Below the pieces are notes generated by a model that was given only the letters and a program-made list of their open reading frames with translations, was not told the DNA's origin and searched no databases. Below, piece after piece: positions 25,100 through 35,100 of a stretch of 64,000 nt of DNA (position 1 is the stretch's first letter; every line of letters starts with the position of its first letter). Source of the stretch: Chloroflexi bacterium HGW-Chloroflexi-3 (lineage in GTDB: Bacteria > Chloroflexota > Anaerolineae > Anaerolineales > Anaerolineaceae); contig PHBX01000006.1 of the NCBI GenBank assembly GCA_002842045.1, positions 124,001-188,000 of the forward strand, written 5' to 3'. Made by a program: the position numbers and the translations under genes.

Positions 25100-27202
25100 T
25101 TATCCAGCACTTTGTCTGAGAATCACTCTGCCATCCAATGCCAGACAGCCGTTTTCAAGTACCAATAATGGATTAATTTCAATTTCCTCAATTTCTTCAA
25201 AATCCACAGCTAACTGACTTAATCTGAGTATGGTATCCACGACGGCGTCGAGATCTGCTGGCTTTTGTCCTCGATAACCGGTTAATAACTTTCCTGCTCG
25301 CGTGGTATGAATCAAGTCATAAGCATCACTTCTGGTCAGTGGAGCTACCCGAAACGATACATCCTTGAATAATTCGACAAAAATTCCTCCCAGCCCAAAC
25401 ATCATCATCGCTCCAAATCCCGGATCACGTTTCATTCCAATAATGACTTCCTGACCTTTTTGCGCCATGGCTTCGATCAGTACACCCTCCAGTCTTGCAT
25501 CGGGCATCTTTTGCCCGATATTTGAGATCATTTCCAGGTAAGCTTCGATCACCGCTGCTTTGTCATTCAACCCCAAACGAATACCACCCAGATCAGATTT
25601 GTGCAGGATGTCCGGTGAATTGATTTTCATGACGACCGGGTAACCAATCGCATCTGCCACACGAACTGCATCATCTTCGCTATACGCGACATGCGCTGGA
25701 ATTAGTGGTATTCCATAAGCCTGCAGGAGTGGTCGGGTAAGCGCTTCACCCATACTGCCAAGATGCATTGCCTGGTCGATGGATGTTCGTACAATATCTG
25801 GATTTACATCCATGAACGGTGCTGATTCTTCAATGGGTTTTGCGAGCCAATCCGCATAGACTTTCATCGCTCCCAGGATCGTTCCAACACTTTCTGGAAA
25901 TACGATCATCGGCACCTTACGACGATGAAGAAGTTTGCGGGGTTCCAGAACAAGTGAATCACCCATAAATACAGCAATAACAGTTTTTTCGGTAGTTTCA
26001 GAAATGGAAGCTATTGTGTCTGCCACATCTACTGGATTTACCAGGGCTTGCGGAACCAGAATGGGAATGATCACATCCACATTTGGATCATCCACCAATA
26101 ATTGCATTGCTCTCTCATATTCATGTGGTTCTGCTCCACCCAACATATCCACAGGATTGGCAACCTGTGCACTGGGATTTAGCACTTCGCGCAGCGCCTG
26201 CATGGTTTCAGGTTGCAAATCAGCCATCGAAAAGCCATTATTCGCCAGACTATCGGATAATAATGCAGCCGGACCTCCCGAATTTGTTACGATGGCAACA
26301 TTTTTCCCTCTTGGTAATGGTTGCAATGCCAAAGCCTGTGAAACATCAAATAAATCGTTGACTGCCTGAACCTCCACCACACCACTTTGAGAGAAAGCAG
26401 CCTGGTAAGCAGCATGACTACCCGCCAATGAACCTGTGTGTGATGAGACTGCTCTGGCACCTGCTGAAGTGCGTCCGGCTTTGAGCAATACAATTGGTTT
26501 CTTTTGGGTTACCTTTTTTGCGATAGAAATGAACTTTTGTCCATCCTGAATTTGCTCGACATATGCCGCAATCACCTGAGTATGCGGATCATCGCCCAAG
26601 TATTCAATCATATCTGTCTCGGTGACATCAGCTTCATTCCCCAAACTGAGAAAATGTGAAAAACCAATCCCTTTGCCTTTTACATAATCGACGACACCAC
26701 CCAGGACTGCCCCAGATTGGGACAAAAAGCCAATCCCACCAGTATCCGGTACTCCGGAAATAAAGGTAGTATTTAAACCGGTATGCAGACTCATCGTACC
26801 AACACAATTGGGTCCAACCATGCGCATGCCATGATCTTTCACAAATTGCAGTATTTGTTTCTCTAAAGCTTCACCTTGTGGACCTAATTCTTTAAACCCA
26901 CCTGAAATCACAGTAATTGCCTTGATTCCTCTTTTTTCACAATCCTGGATGACTGGTAATATGACACCAGCCGGTAAAACAATCACAGCCAGATCAACGG
27001 GATCGGGAACACTTAGAATATCTGGATAACAACAATATCCCAAAATCTCATCCACTTTTGGATTGACTGGATATATTCCCCCTTTGAATCCATACAAAGT
27101 CAGGTTTTTAACAATCCCATAGCTGAGCTTATTTGGTTTGTTGCTAGCGCCTATGATTGCCACACCTGTCGAGTCAAAGAATGGTTTTAAACTTTTTTGC
27201 AT
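25100..27202 (-). CDS. Acetate/acyl-CoA ligase (ADP-forming), fused alpha-beta type
   Basis: A 700-residue single-chain enzyme. The CoA-binding domain comes first (FFDSTGVAIIGASNKPNKLSYG), then the succinyl-CoA-ligase-like domains with the phospho-histidine block SSHTGSLAGSHAAYQAAF (about residue 255), and a C-terminal ATP-grasp domain (HLGSMGEALTRPLLQAYGI to the end). These enzymes convert acyl-CoA, ADP and phosphate to the free acid, CoA and ATP. With IorAB next to it, the likely substrates are aryl-acetyl-CoAs from aromatic amino-acid breakdown. GAGGAGAG precedes the ATG. Confidence 0.93.
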   Translation of the reverse strand: MQKSLKPFFDSTGVAIIGASNKPNKLSYGIVKNLTLYGFKGGIYPVNPKVDEILGYCCYPDILSVPDPVDLAVIVLPAGVILPVIQDCEKRGIKAITVISGGFKELGPQGEALEKQILQFVKDHGMRMVGPNCVGTMSLHTGLNTTFISGVPDTGGIGFLSQSGAVLGGVVDYVKGKGIGFSHFLSLGNEADVTETDMIEYLGDDPHTQVIAAYVEQIQDGQKFISIAKKVTQKKPIVLLKAGRTSAGARAVSSHTGSLAGSHAAYQAAFSQSGVVEVQAVNDLFDVSQALALQPLPRGKNVAIVTNSGGPAALLSDSLANNGFSMADLQPETMQALREVLNPSAQVANPVDMLGGAEPHEYERAMQLLVDDPNVDVIIPILVPQALVNPVDVADTIASISETTEKTVIAVFMGDSLVLEPRKLLHRRKVPMIVFPESVGTILGAMKVYADWLAKPIEESAPFMDVNPDIVRTSIDQAMHLGSMGEALTRPLLQAYGIPLIPAHVAYSEDDAVRVADAIGYPVVMKINSPDILHKSDLGGIRLGLNDKAAVIEAYLEMISNIGQKMPDARLEGVLIEAMAQKGQEVIIGMKRDPGFGAMMMFGLGGIFVELFKDVSFRVAPLTRSDAYDLIHTTRAGKLLTGYRGQKPADLDAVVDTILRLSQLAVDFEEIEEIEINPLLVLENGCLALDGRVILRQSAG

Positions 27203-27232
27203 CTATCTCTCCTCATGAAAAATTTTCTGGGT

Positions 27233-27601
27233 TTAACCCCCAGCCTTTTTCACCACGTATCCTTTTCCTTGTAGTAAAGGTAATGCAGAATCCCGTACAT
27301 CACCTTGAATTTCTATCATCCCATTTTTTACAGATCCACCGACTCCGCAATGACGCTTCAGCTCTTTAGCCAGTTCTTTCAATAAATCATCATCATGTGG
27401 AAGTCCCTCGACCAGCGTGACCGACTTTCCCCCTCTTCCTTTACGCTCTAATCGCAATCGAATAATGCCATCACGCTTTACAGTTGGGCTAACTTTAATT
27501 TTTTTGCATTGACAATTCTGAACAGGCTTCCCGCAATTGGGACATACTCTGCCATGTTCGGTTGAATAAACGGTTCGATTTTCATCTGGATTAGCAGGCA
27601 T
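27233..27601 (-). CDS. yciH: SUI1/eIF1-like translation factor (YciH family)
   Basis: About 122 residues. A CPNCGKPVQNCQC zinc knuckle lies near the N-terminus, followed by a SUI1 domain with VKRDGIIRLRLERKGRGGKSVTLVEGL split by short loops, then KELKRHCGVGGSVKNG and VVKKAGG at the end. The fold resembles eIF1; bacterial YciH is thought to bind the ribosome and affect start-site fidelity under stress. I prefer the ATG at 27601, which has TGAGGA upstream, over ATG 27631, which has none. It lies 30 bases before the CoA-ligase gene. Confidence 0.88.
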   Translation of the reverse strand: MPANPDENRTVYSTEHGRVCPNCGKPVQNCQCKKIKVSPTVKRDGIIRLRLERKGRGGKSVTLVEGLPHDDDLLKELAKELKRHCGVGGSVKNGMIEIQGDVRDSALPLLQGKGYVVKKAGG

Positions 27602-27803
27602 TGAATCCTCATTCACTAAATTGTTTTTCATGCACGCTTGTTTGAATCAACAATTAAAAAAATTATAAAAACAAAGTCCAATGTAGAATAAGAAAATGCT
27701 GGCTCATTATAAAAGTAACCAGCTTCCATCCATTATACTGATGAAATGGAGATAAAAAAATTCCTCAATGTAATTTGATTATTGTTATTTTTGTCAAAAA
27801 TTT

Positions 27804-27842
27804 AAGAATCAAAAACCGGTGAATGACCGGTTTTTGATTCTT
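27804..27842 (-). terminator. Strong terminator after the hsp20 genes
   Basis: A perfect 17-bp stem, AAGAATCAAAAACCGGT with its complement, around the loop GAATG (27821-27825). On the minus strand it is followed by AAATTTTTG, so it ends the hsp20 transcript. Confidence 0.85.
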
Positions 27843-27884
27843 TCCGTTATTTCTTGAGAATCGAGTTTTTTTCTTTTTTTGAGT

Positions 27885-28038
27885 TGGATCGGAAATTTTT
27901 GGCAGATTGATGGTTAAAACACCATTCTTGAATGTCGCTTCGATCTTACTGTCATCAACATTTTCCTGAAGTGGGATTTCTCGTCTGAATTGGTCTGAAT
28001 CCTTCGATCCGATGATATTGTCTTTTTTTCTCTTCTTT
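27885..28038 (-). pseudogene. Remnant of a third hsp20 gene (C-terminal part, frameshifted)
   Basis: Directly after the stop of the hsp20 at 28039 the minus strand still encodes small-heat-shock-protein sequence, but in two frames. One frame, in phase with the previous gene, reads EEKKRQYHRIEGF; the next reads SDQFRREIPLQENVDDSK and then ATFKNGVLTINLPK. Together they match the last half of an alpha-crystallin domain, ending at the GVLxIxLPK block. There is no start codon and the reading frame breaks, so it is a dead copy left from a tandem array. Confidence 0.82.
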
Positions 28039-28452
28039 TTACTCCTTTGCAGCTTTAACTGAAATCTTTTGTGTTACTTTCTCGGATTTTGGTAAAACCA
28101 GTTTTAATACACCATCTTTAACTTCTGCGATGATTTTTTCCTGGTCTATTTCGTTAGACAGGTTGAATTTCCTTCTAAAACCACCAATACCATATTCAGC
28201 ATACATCAATGAATAATCTTGCGGTTTTTCAGCCTGCACCTCAGCATCAATGGTGAGGACATTTTTCTCCAAAGTAATATCGATAGAATTCTCATCAGCG
28301 CCAGGAATATCTGCAAGAATGTGAATCGCGTCGTCAGACTCAAATATGTCTACTCTGGGAACGTACATACGACTCTCCCGAGTTCGTTCAGCCTGGTCCT
28401 TTTCAACAATTTCTTGTTTTTGTGTTTCAGGATTCGATAATTGTTCAGTCAT
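28039..28452 (-). CDS. Hsp20 / alpha-crystallin small heat shock protein
   Basis: A 137-residue protein with an alpha-crystallin domain (about 38-130): VDIFESDDAIHILADIPGAD at the start, GGFRRKFNL in the middle and DGVLKLVLPKSE near the end. A C-terminal ISV tripeptide (I-x-V) serves oligomer formation. It binds unfolding proteins without ATP. AGGAGG lies before the ATG, and the gene follows another hsp20 by 14 bases, so they form one transcript. Confidence 0.95.
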   Translation of the reverse strand: MTEQLSNPETQKQEIVEKDQAERTRESRMYVPRVDIFESDDAIHILADIPGADENSIDITLEKNVLTIDAEVQAEKPQDYSLMYAEYGIGGFRRKFNLSNEIDQEKIIAEVKDGVLKLVLPKSEKVTQKISVKAAKE

Positions 28453-28466
28453 AAATCACCTCCTGT

Positions 28467-28922
28467 TTATATTGCTTTTACAGTAATCTTGCGGGGTTTA
28501 TCTGATTCTGCTCTTGGTAACCAGATTTTCAGTACCCCTTTTTCATAATTGGCTTCCACATTGTCTACATCAATTGGGAAGGGTAATTGAATGGTACGTG
28601 TAAAACGACCATAACCGCGTTCCTGGCGATGATATCGAATATTTTCATCATTTGCAGGACCTTGTCTTGATCCACTGATTGTCAAGGTTTCACCCACTAC
28701 TTTGATGTCCAGATCATCCACATTCATACCAGGTATTTCAGCTGTGATTACCTGGCCAGAATCTGCTTTGGTCCAGATATTCATGGCTGGAAAATCATGG
28801 CTATTGAGCGGACGATCGACCAGACGATTCGTGAAAGCACTATCAAACATTCGATTCATCTCTCTTTGTAATTTGTCCATTTCTTCCCATAAAGACGGTG
28901 AAGATTTTCTTCTATAAATCAT
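28467..28922 (-). CDS. Hsp20 / alpha-crystallin small heat shock protein
   Basis: A 151-residue protein: N-terminal SPSLWEEMDKLQREMNRMFD typical of class A bacterial sHSPs, then the alpha-crystallin domain with VITAEIPGMNVDDLDIKV, YHRQERGYGRFTRTI and KGVLKIWLPR, and a final ITV tripeptide. It is an ATP-independent holdase. GAGGAGG precedes the ATG. The promoter region 28923-29110 has TTAGCAC, only one half of a CIRCE-like site, so HrcA control is not supported. Confidence 0.95.
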   Translation of the reverse strand: MIYRRKSSPSLWEEMDKLQREMNRMFDSAFTNRLVDRPLNSHDFPAMNIWTKADSGQVITAEIPGMNVDDLDIKVVGETLTISGSRQGPANDENIRYHRQERGYGRFTRTIQLPFPIDVDNVEANYEKGVLKIWLPRAESDKPRKITVKAI

Positions 28923-29110
28923 AAAAACCTCCTCGTGTATTGATTTTTTCTACTGCATAATTTATCTCGGAAATATAAGAAATGTGCTAACAAAATATTA
29001 ACAAAATGTAAAAAATAATTTCTTATTTTATTTATTTTTGTACAATATTATTACATGCATAGCAATTTGCGTATCGATTCATGGAATAACGCGTCATAAA
29101 GGGTGAACAC

Positions 29111-29650
29111 ATGTCTATCATTGAAGAAGAAGGTTTGATCTCCAGGTTACAGGCGTTTGATATGAGTGCGATAGAATCGGTTTTTAATCAATATAATGAA
29201 GCAATATACAGATATGGCTACCGGTTATTGGGCTGCCAGGACAAAGCTGAAGAATGTGTTGCTGAAACATTTAGCCGATTTTTACATGCGCTCAAAAATG
29301 GCAAAGGCCCCAAAAAGTATGTCCGGCCCTACCTGTATCGAATGGCCCACAACTGGATCACAGATCAATACCGACGCGCTATTCCAGAGGATGAGGGTCT
29401 TCCAGAATATCATGCTTCGCAAAATGATTATCCGGAAGATATCGTCATTGACAACATTGAAAGTCAGGAAATCCGGAATGTTTTGCGAGCACTTCCGGAA
29501 AGCCAACGGCAGGCAGTTGTCCTCAAATTTCTGGAAGGTTTGGAAAATAAAGAAATCGCTATTGCGATGAACAAACCTGTCGGTGCGGTGAAAGCCCTTC
29601 AACATCGTGGTTTACAGACGATCAGAAAAAAATTAGAGGTGAAGCTATGA
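29111..29650 (+). CDS. RNA polymerase sigma factor, ECF type
   Basis: A 179-residue sigma factor. Region 2 is EAIYRYGYRLLGCQDKAEEC and VAETFSRFLHALK followed by YLYRMAHNWITDQYRR. Region 4 is LRALPESQRQAVVLKFLEGL with the helix-turn-helix MNKPVGAVKALQHRGLQTI. It overlaps the downstream DUF5667 gene by four bases (ATGA), which indicates coupling. Its targets are unknown. It differs from the sigma factor at 4847 in having a membrane-type partner instead of a zinc anti-sigma. Confidence 0.92.
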   Translation: MSIIEEEGLISRLQAFDMSAIESVFNQYNEAIYRYGYRLLGCQDKAEECVAETFSRFLHALKNGKGPKKYVRPYLYRMAHNWITDQYRRAIPEDEGLPEYHASQNDYPEDIVIDNIESQEIRNVLRALPESQRQAVVLKFLEGLENKEIAIAMNKPVGAVKALQHRGLQTIRKKLEVKL

Positions 29651-30648
29651 ATAATTGGGAAGATGAAATCAAACGAAAACTGGAAAAACTGGACGCCATT
29701 CCTGAAAGAAATCCTTTACGGGTGCAATCGGCCAAAAAGAATTTCCTGAGCGAAATGCGCCAGTTAGCTGGTGAAACGACGGTTTCTGTTCCAAGGAAAT
29801 CATGGTGGAACCAGCTAAATATTAAGAAGGAGACTTTTTCCATGAAACTAATAACAATTGCAACAATCCTCTCACTTTTATTGGGTGGTGGGATTACGGC
29901 AGTAGCTGCACAGGACAGCCTTCCAGGAGATTTACTTTACCCCGTAAAAACCCTGGTCGAAGATATTGAATTGGTTCTCGCGACCAATCCAGAAACCGAA
30001 TTTGCCATTGCTCTCAATCATGCTTTTAAACGGTTTGAGGAAATACACATTCTAATTGACGAAGGTGAAGTAGTTGGAGAAGCACATTTACTAGCCTGGC
30101 AGGAAGCGTTCCAGAGAGCATTGCAGTATGGTATTAACACTGAAGATCCAATAGGTAAATTATTAATGGTTCAACAACAATTGCAGTATCAAGAACAAAT
30201 GATGAACAAAGGTCCTGCAGAAGATGGTCCTTACCAAAATCAATTTGCAAGAATGATGAATTACCAGGCGGGGTTGGTAGATGCAAGTATTGAAGATCCA
30301 GAATTACTTGCAAGCGAACTTGAATTCATGGCAAATTACTCTAAACAATTTGGCGAAGAAAAACTAGAGAATGTTTGGATGAACATGTACATGTTTGGAG
30401 CTCTCGATACTGAAGGAGAAGTTGGAGAAATTCAAAATCAAGGCGAAGTGCAACACCCTGTCGAAGATCCTTTCATGTGGATGCACTTACTCGGAAATCG
30501 GATAACCGAAATTGACCCCGGTGGATTGGACCAAGGTGACATTACAGGTGGAGCTCAAAATTCATACAATGACCATCCCAATGGTGGCAACCAGGGTGAT
30601 AACGGTAATGGTAACAACGGTGGTAGTGGAGGAAACGGCGGAAAGTAG
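29647..30648 (+). CDS. DUF5667 protein, membrane-anchored; probable partner of the ECF sigma factor
   Basis: A 333-residue protein. Residues 1-70 are cytosolic and polar. One transmembrane helix (about 72-92) is followed by the DUF5667 hallmark DSLPGDLLYPVKTLVED (about 96-112) and a helical extracytoplasmic domain rich in Gln and Met. The last about 50 residues are Gly/Asn-rich and probably disordered. By position, directly coupled to a sigma factor gene, it may be a transmembrane anti-sigma or sensor; this is inference. A terminator follows at 30706. Confidence 0.85.
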   Translation: MNNWEDEIKRKLEKLDAIPERNPLRVQSAKKNFLSEMRQLAGETTVSVPRKSWWNQLNIKKETFSMKLITIATILSLLLGGGITAVAAQDSLPGDLLYPVKTLVEDIELVLATNPETEFAIALNHAFKRFEEIHILIDEGEVVGEAHLLAWQEAFQRALQYGINTEDPIGKLLMVQQQLQYQEQMMNKGPAEDGPYQNQFARMMNYQAGLVDASIEDPELLASELEFMANYSKQFGEEKLENVWMNMYMFGALDTEGEVGEIQNQGEVQHPVEDPFMWMHLLGNRITEIDPGGLDQGDITGGAQNSYNDHPNGGNQGDNGNGNNGGSGGNGGK

Positions 30649-30705
30649 AAATAATTTCCCCAAATTCCAAATCACTTTCTGACAAACAAAAATCTAAATA
30701 ACAAA

Positions 30706-30742
30706 AAATGGGCTGTTTCGAAATAAATCAGCCCATTTCTCT
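30706..30742. terminator. Bidirectional terminator between the DUF5667 and MFS genes
   Basis: AAATGGGCTG (30706-30715) pairs with CAGCCCATTT (30729-30738), with A-rich 5' and T-rich 3' flanks on both strands. It separates converging genes. Confidence 0.88.
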
Positions 30743-30744
30743 TT

Positions 30745-31926
30745 TTATTTCTCTTTTTTTCCAAATATTGCCGGTAATAATGGTATGGCCAGAAGATTCA
30801 AACTTGCGATGATGGCAAACGTCCAACGATAACCAACACCATCTGCCAGTAAACCAGCAATCGGCAAACCAATGCCTGTTCCGATATTGGCAATTGCCAT
30901 CAATATCGAAAACATGGATGCTGCAATTCTGGGGTCAGATTTCCGCATGGAAATCGCAAAATAGACCGTTTCATAATAACCATACGCCAAACCAAAGATA
31001 AAAACCAGGGGCCAGGCGATGGCTGCCGTGGGTGTTAACGAAAAAATGGCCACCGAAACGAAGGATATAGCTAATGCTATTTCAACGGCTCGCCGTTGTC
31101 CAACCCGATCGGTCAATGGACCACCGGTAATTCCTCCAAAGATAACACCAATCCCCCACATTGTCGTAAAAAATCCCGCCATCATAACAGATATACCAAA
31201 ATCTGATTGCAGAAATGGATTAATAATTTCATTGGCTGCATTGATGATCATTGAATACAAAGCTCCCAATAATCCTAAGGCGATAATAGGCCAGTGTTTG
31301 AACGCCGCAAAAGCCTTCCATTCAAATTTTTGGTTAGCTTTTCTCGGGGGTTCCTTAAATCCAAGCAGGAAAACCAATGGTAAAAGCGTCAGAATAGCCA
31401 GTAGCCAAAAAGCAGCCATCCAGGATACGTTCTGAGCCAGAACGCCGATCAGACTGGATAATACCACCACCCCCATAGCCCTACCCCCGACCATGATTCC
31501 CTGTATTTTTCCCGCCTCATCTTCAGGCGTTGTATCTAAAGCAAGACCATCGGTGGTTGTGTCATACATCGCCATGCCGGTCATCACCAGAAATGCCATC
31601 AGACCATACATTGCAAAATTCTTTCCCGGATCAATAAATGGAACGATGAATAAACATACAGCCTGAATGATCAATCCGATAACAATATATGGTTTCCGAT
31701 GCCCCATCTGGAATAAATTGACCCGATCACTTAGAATGCCCAGAAAAATTTTCAGAACAAAGGGGGTTAAAGCAATCCCACTGATTAATCCAATTTGCCC
31801 CAGATTGAGACCGAATGATAAAAGATAGATTGCATTTAATGCAGTAAAGTAGCTCAATACCGAACCTTGAGCAAAATATAAGAGCCCAAACATGCTATAT
31901 CGGGTTAGTTTTGATGGTTGCTTCAT
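30745..31926 (-). CDS. MFS transporter (AmpG / acetyl-CoA transporter-like)
   Basis: A 393-residue protein with about twelve hydrophobic segments. The block GMAMYDTTTDGLALDTTPED after the fourth segment resembles the QD...VDGWAL motif of the AmpG/SLC33 branch, and GGPLTDRVGQRRAVEI is the MFS A-motif in the second half. AmpG members import muropeptides, but the substrate here is not certain. A 13-bp inverted repeat lies 26 bases before its start, suggesting local regulation. Confidence 0.85.
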   Translation of the reverse strand: MKQPSKLTRYSMFGLLYFAQGSVLSYFTALNAIYLLSFGLNLGQIGLISGIALTPFVLKIFLGILSDRVNLFQMGHRKPYIVIGLIIQAVCLFIVPFIDPGKNFAMYGLMAFLVMTGMAMYDTTTDGLALDTTPEDEAGKIQGIMVGGRAMGVVVLSSLIGVLAQNVSWMAAFWLLAILTLLPLVFLLGFKEPPRKANQKFEWKAFAAFKHWPIIALGLLGALYSMIINAANEIINPFLQSDFGISVMMAGFFTTMWGIGVIFGGITGGPLTDRVGQRRAVEIALAISFVSVAIFSLTPTAAIAWPLVFIFGLAYGYYETVYFAISMRKSDPRIAASMFSILMAIANIGTGIGLPIAGLLADGVGYRWTFAIIASLNLLAIPLLPAIFGKKEK

Positions 31927-31952
31927 ATCTATTCCTACTTTGCGATAAAATT

Positions 31953-31988
31953 ACTCTATACTTTTCTGATCAATAAAAAGTATAGAGT
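31953..31988. repeat. Perfect 13-bp inverted repeat in a divergent promoter region
   Basis: ACTCTATACTTTT (31953-31965) and AAAAGTATAGAGT (31976-31988) are exact complements with a 10-base centre. It lies just upstream of the minus-strand MFS gene and about 70 bases before the plus-strand promoter of the glycosyltransferase gene. It could be an operator or a leader hairpin. Confidence 0.7.
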
Positions 31989-32059
31989 TGATTAAAAATA
32001 ATGTCAAAAGAAAAACCTGTTAAAGAAATGAATTTTATTTTTGAGTTTGCAACTGTTGC

Positions 32060-32088
32060 TTGTCAACACTTTGCTAATCTAGTATAGT
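32060..32088 (+). promoter_or_regulatory. Predicted sigma-70-type promoter of the glycosyltransferase-NHL gene
   Basis: TTGTCA (32060-32065) and TATAGT (32083-32088) are 17 bases apart. Transcription would start near 32095, leaving a leader of about 45-58 bases. Confidence 0.7.
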
Positions 32089-32137
32089 CAATGGGAATTT
32101 TGGAAATTTGTTATTTTCGAACTGAAATAACCGAGGT

Positions 32138-35100
32138 GTGGAGACGTCCTGTATGAATTCTGAAAAAACTTCCAACACATGGCTTGATAAACCAATCTCA
32201 GATTACTTACCAAAACTGACAATTGAAAATGTATTCATTATTATCATCATTGTTTTAGCCATTGTTAGCCGTTTCTATGATTTAGGAGCCAGAGTGATGA
32301 GTCATGATGAAGTCAATCATGTCGTTCCTTCCTGGGATCTGGCCACCGGAAAAGGATACGTTCAGGATCCAATCACACATGGTCCTCTTCAATTTCATTT
32401 AATCGCCTTATCCTATTTTATGTTCGGAGATTCTGATTTTTCATCCCGCATTCCAGCAGCGCTTGGAAGTGTCGCAGCAATTGTTTTAATTTTGTTCCTT
32501 TTCAAACCCTATCTGGGGAAATATGGACATCTGATTGGCGGATTTCTCTTTTTGATTTCTCCCTACTTGCTTTTTTATGGGCGTTACACCAGAAACGAAG
32601 GGTTGATAGAATTCATTGCAGTATTGATGATTTATGCAACTTTACGGTATTTAGATCGGGGAGATACGTTTTCATTATTATTACTGACAATATCGCACGC
32701 CTTAAATTTTGCAGCCAAAGAAACTGCTTATATTTATATTGCCATTCTTCTCCTATTTCTGGCTTTTCAGTTTTTAACCGAAGTCATTCGAGAACGTTGG
32801 CGAACAATCCAATCAAGAAAACTATTCGTAATTCTGATGGTTATTACAATGGGATTGTTGTTCGCAGGAATTATCCTGGGATACATGAATGCAAAACAGA
32901 ATCCCACCAATGAATTGGGCGAAGTGATTTCGCAATCAGCTTCCAATATTGGACTGCTTGCCAGCCTTTCGGTTCTGGTCGCCATATTGATCGGAATTTC
33001 TACAATCATTGTGTTGGTTAAAGGGATCGGGTTGGATGCAATTCGGCACTTGCGCACTTTTGATTTGTTAATACTGAATGGAACAATCGTACTTCCTCTT
33101 TTAGCTGCATTTCCCATTAATATCATAGGTTCGCTTTTGGGACAAAACTGGAAACCAACTGATTACACGACCATGGGTATGATCCGCATTGGGGTAGCTT
33201 TGTTGGTATTCGGTGGTATTGCTGTTGCGATTGGAATTTGGTGGAACCGAAAAGTTTGGTTCAAAAATATGGTTGTTTTTTGGGCTATTTTTATTGTTTT
33301 TTACACAACTTTCTTTACCAATGGAAGAGGTTTCTTTACCGGCATCGTTGGCTCATTGGGTTATTGGCTGGAACAACAAGCAGTAAATCGTGGCACCCAA
33401 CCACTTTATTACTATGCTGTATTGCAAATGCCTTTTTACGAATATCTGACAATTTTTGGATTTTTCATAGCAATCATTTTTGGATTGTTGCACTTGCGAA
33501 AATCGAGTTTGGCAGTTTCCGTTCCTTTATCCCCCTTGACTCAAGCCAATCCTGTCCATCCCGAAATTGTAGAGACCGATGAACCAGAAGGTGTAAAAAA
33601 CCTATTGATCGAAGAAAATATATCTGAGGATGGACAGAATGAATTCATTCAGAATTATGAAGATGGTGAAGAAACTTTTATAGAATCCCCGGAATTTACT
33701 CCGGACCATTATCGGGTTCCTGTACTTTTTTTGTTAGGCTTTTTCGCTCTGATGAATTTACTGGCATATAGTCTGGCAGGTGAAAAAATGCCCTGGTTGA
33801 CAGTTCACATTGCTCTGCCATTTGCCCTGACAGCTGCTTGGGGATTTGATAAACTGATCGGTCAAATTCCTTGGGAAAAATTTAAAGAAGGAAAAAGTTG
33901 GGTCAGTCTTTTGCTGTTACCAGTATTAATCACCAGCCTCCTGGGTTTTTTGGGAGCCATAATGGGATCCACTCCTCCATTCCAGGGTAATTCCTTGGAA
34001 CAATTGCAGGTGACGAGTACGTTTCTCACATCCATCATTGTCCTCATTTTTTCTTCCTATGGATTTGTTCACTTTTTAAGAAATTTTTCCTGGATTGGCA
34101 TCTCAAGGATTTTGGTTTTAGCATTTTCTATCTTGTTATCATTTTTAACGATCCGTACTGCCTTCACGGCGTCTTTTATTAATTATGATAATGGAAAAGA
34201 ATTTCTTGTTTATGCTCATGCGGATCGCGGACCAAAAGATATCCTGGAGCAGGTAGAAGAAATTTCCAAACGAACAGTTGGCGAAAAGAAGATCAATGTT
34301 GCTTATGATAACGACTCATTGTATCCATACTGGTGGTATTTCCGCGATTACCCAAATAAACAATGGTATACCGATAAACCAACCCGTGACCTTCTAAATT
34401 CTCCCATTATTCTGGCGAGTGACCAAAACTACTCCAAGATTGATTCATTGGTCAAAGATGATTATGTTAAATACGATTACATTCGTCTGGTATGGCCGAC
34501 CCAGGATTATTATTTTCTGACCTGGGAAAGAATTAGATACGCAATCACAAATGCCGACATGCGCTCAGCTCTGTTCCAGATCTGGCTCAATAAGGATTAC
34601 AGCAAATATGCAGCAATTAAAGGCAGAGGTGACCTCACTATCTCCACCTGGTCTCCTTCTGATCCCATTCGAATGTACATACGCAAGGATGTAGTCGGAC
34701 AGATTTGGAATTATGGTTCGATGCCTGCCATTATCTCCGAGCCGGTTGTCGATCCTTATGAAGGAAAAATACAATCTCTGTTACCTGATAAGATTATTGG
34801 ATATTATGGAAAAGGACCTGGTCAATTAGATGCTCCACGTGGAGTCGCGATTGGCCCTGATGATTCGATTTATGTAGCCGACTCGCGTAATCACCGAATT
34901 CAACGTTTTGCCGAAGATGGAACATTACTGAATAGCTGGGGTATCTTTGCGGATATCCTTTCTGGTGAAGCGCCACAAGGAACTTTCAATGAACCATGGG
35001 GAATCGCGATTGGTCCGGATGGATCAGTTTACGTCACAGATACCTGGAATCATCGAGTCCAAAAATTCACTGCTGAAGGTAATTTCATCACCATGTGGGG

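Noticed and set aside
28923..29110. CIRCE/HrcA operator before hsp20
   Set aside because: Only one half-site TTAGCAC is seen; there is no GAGTGCTAA partner at the correct distance.
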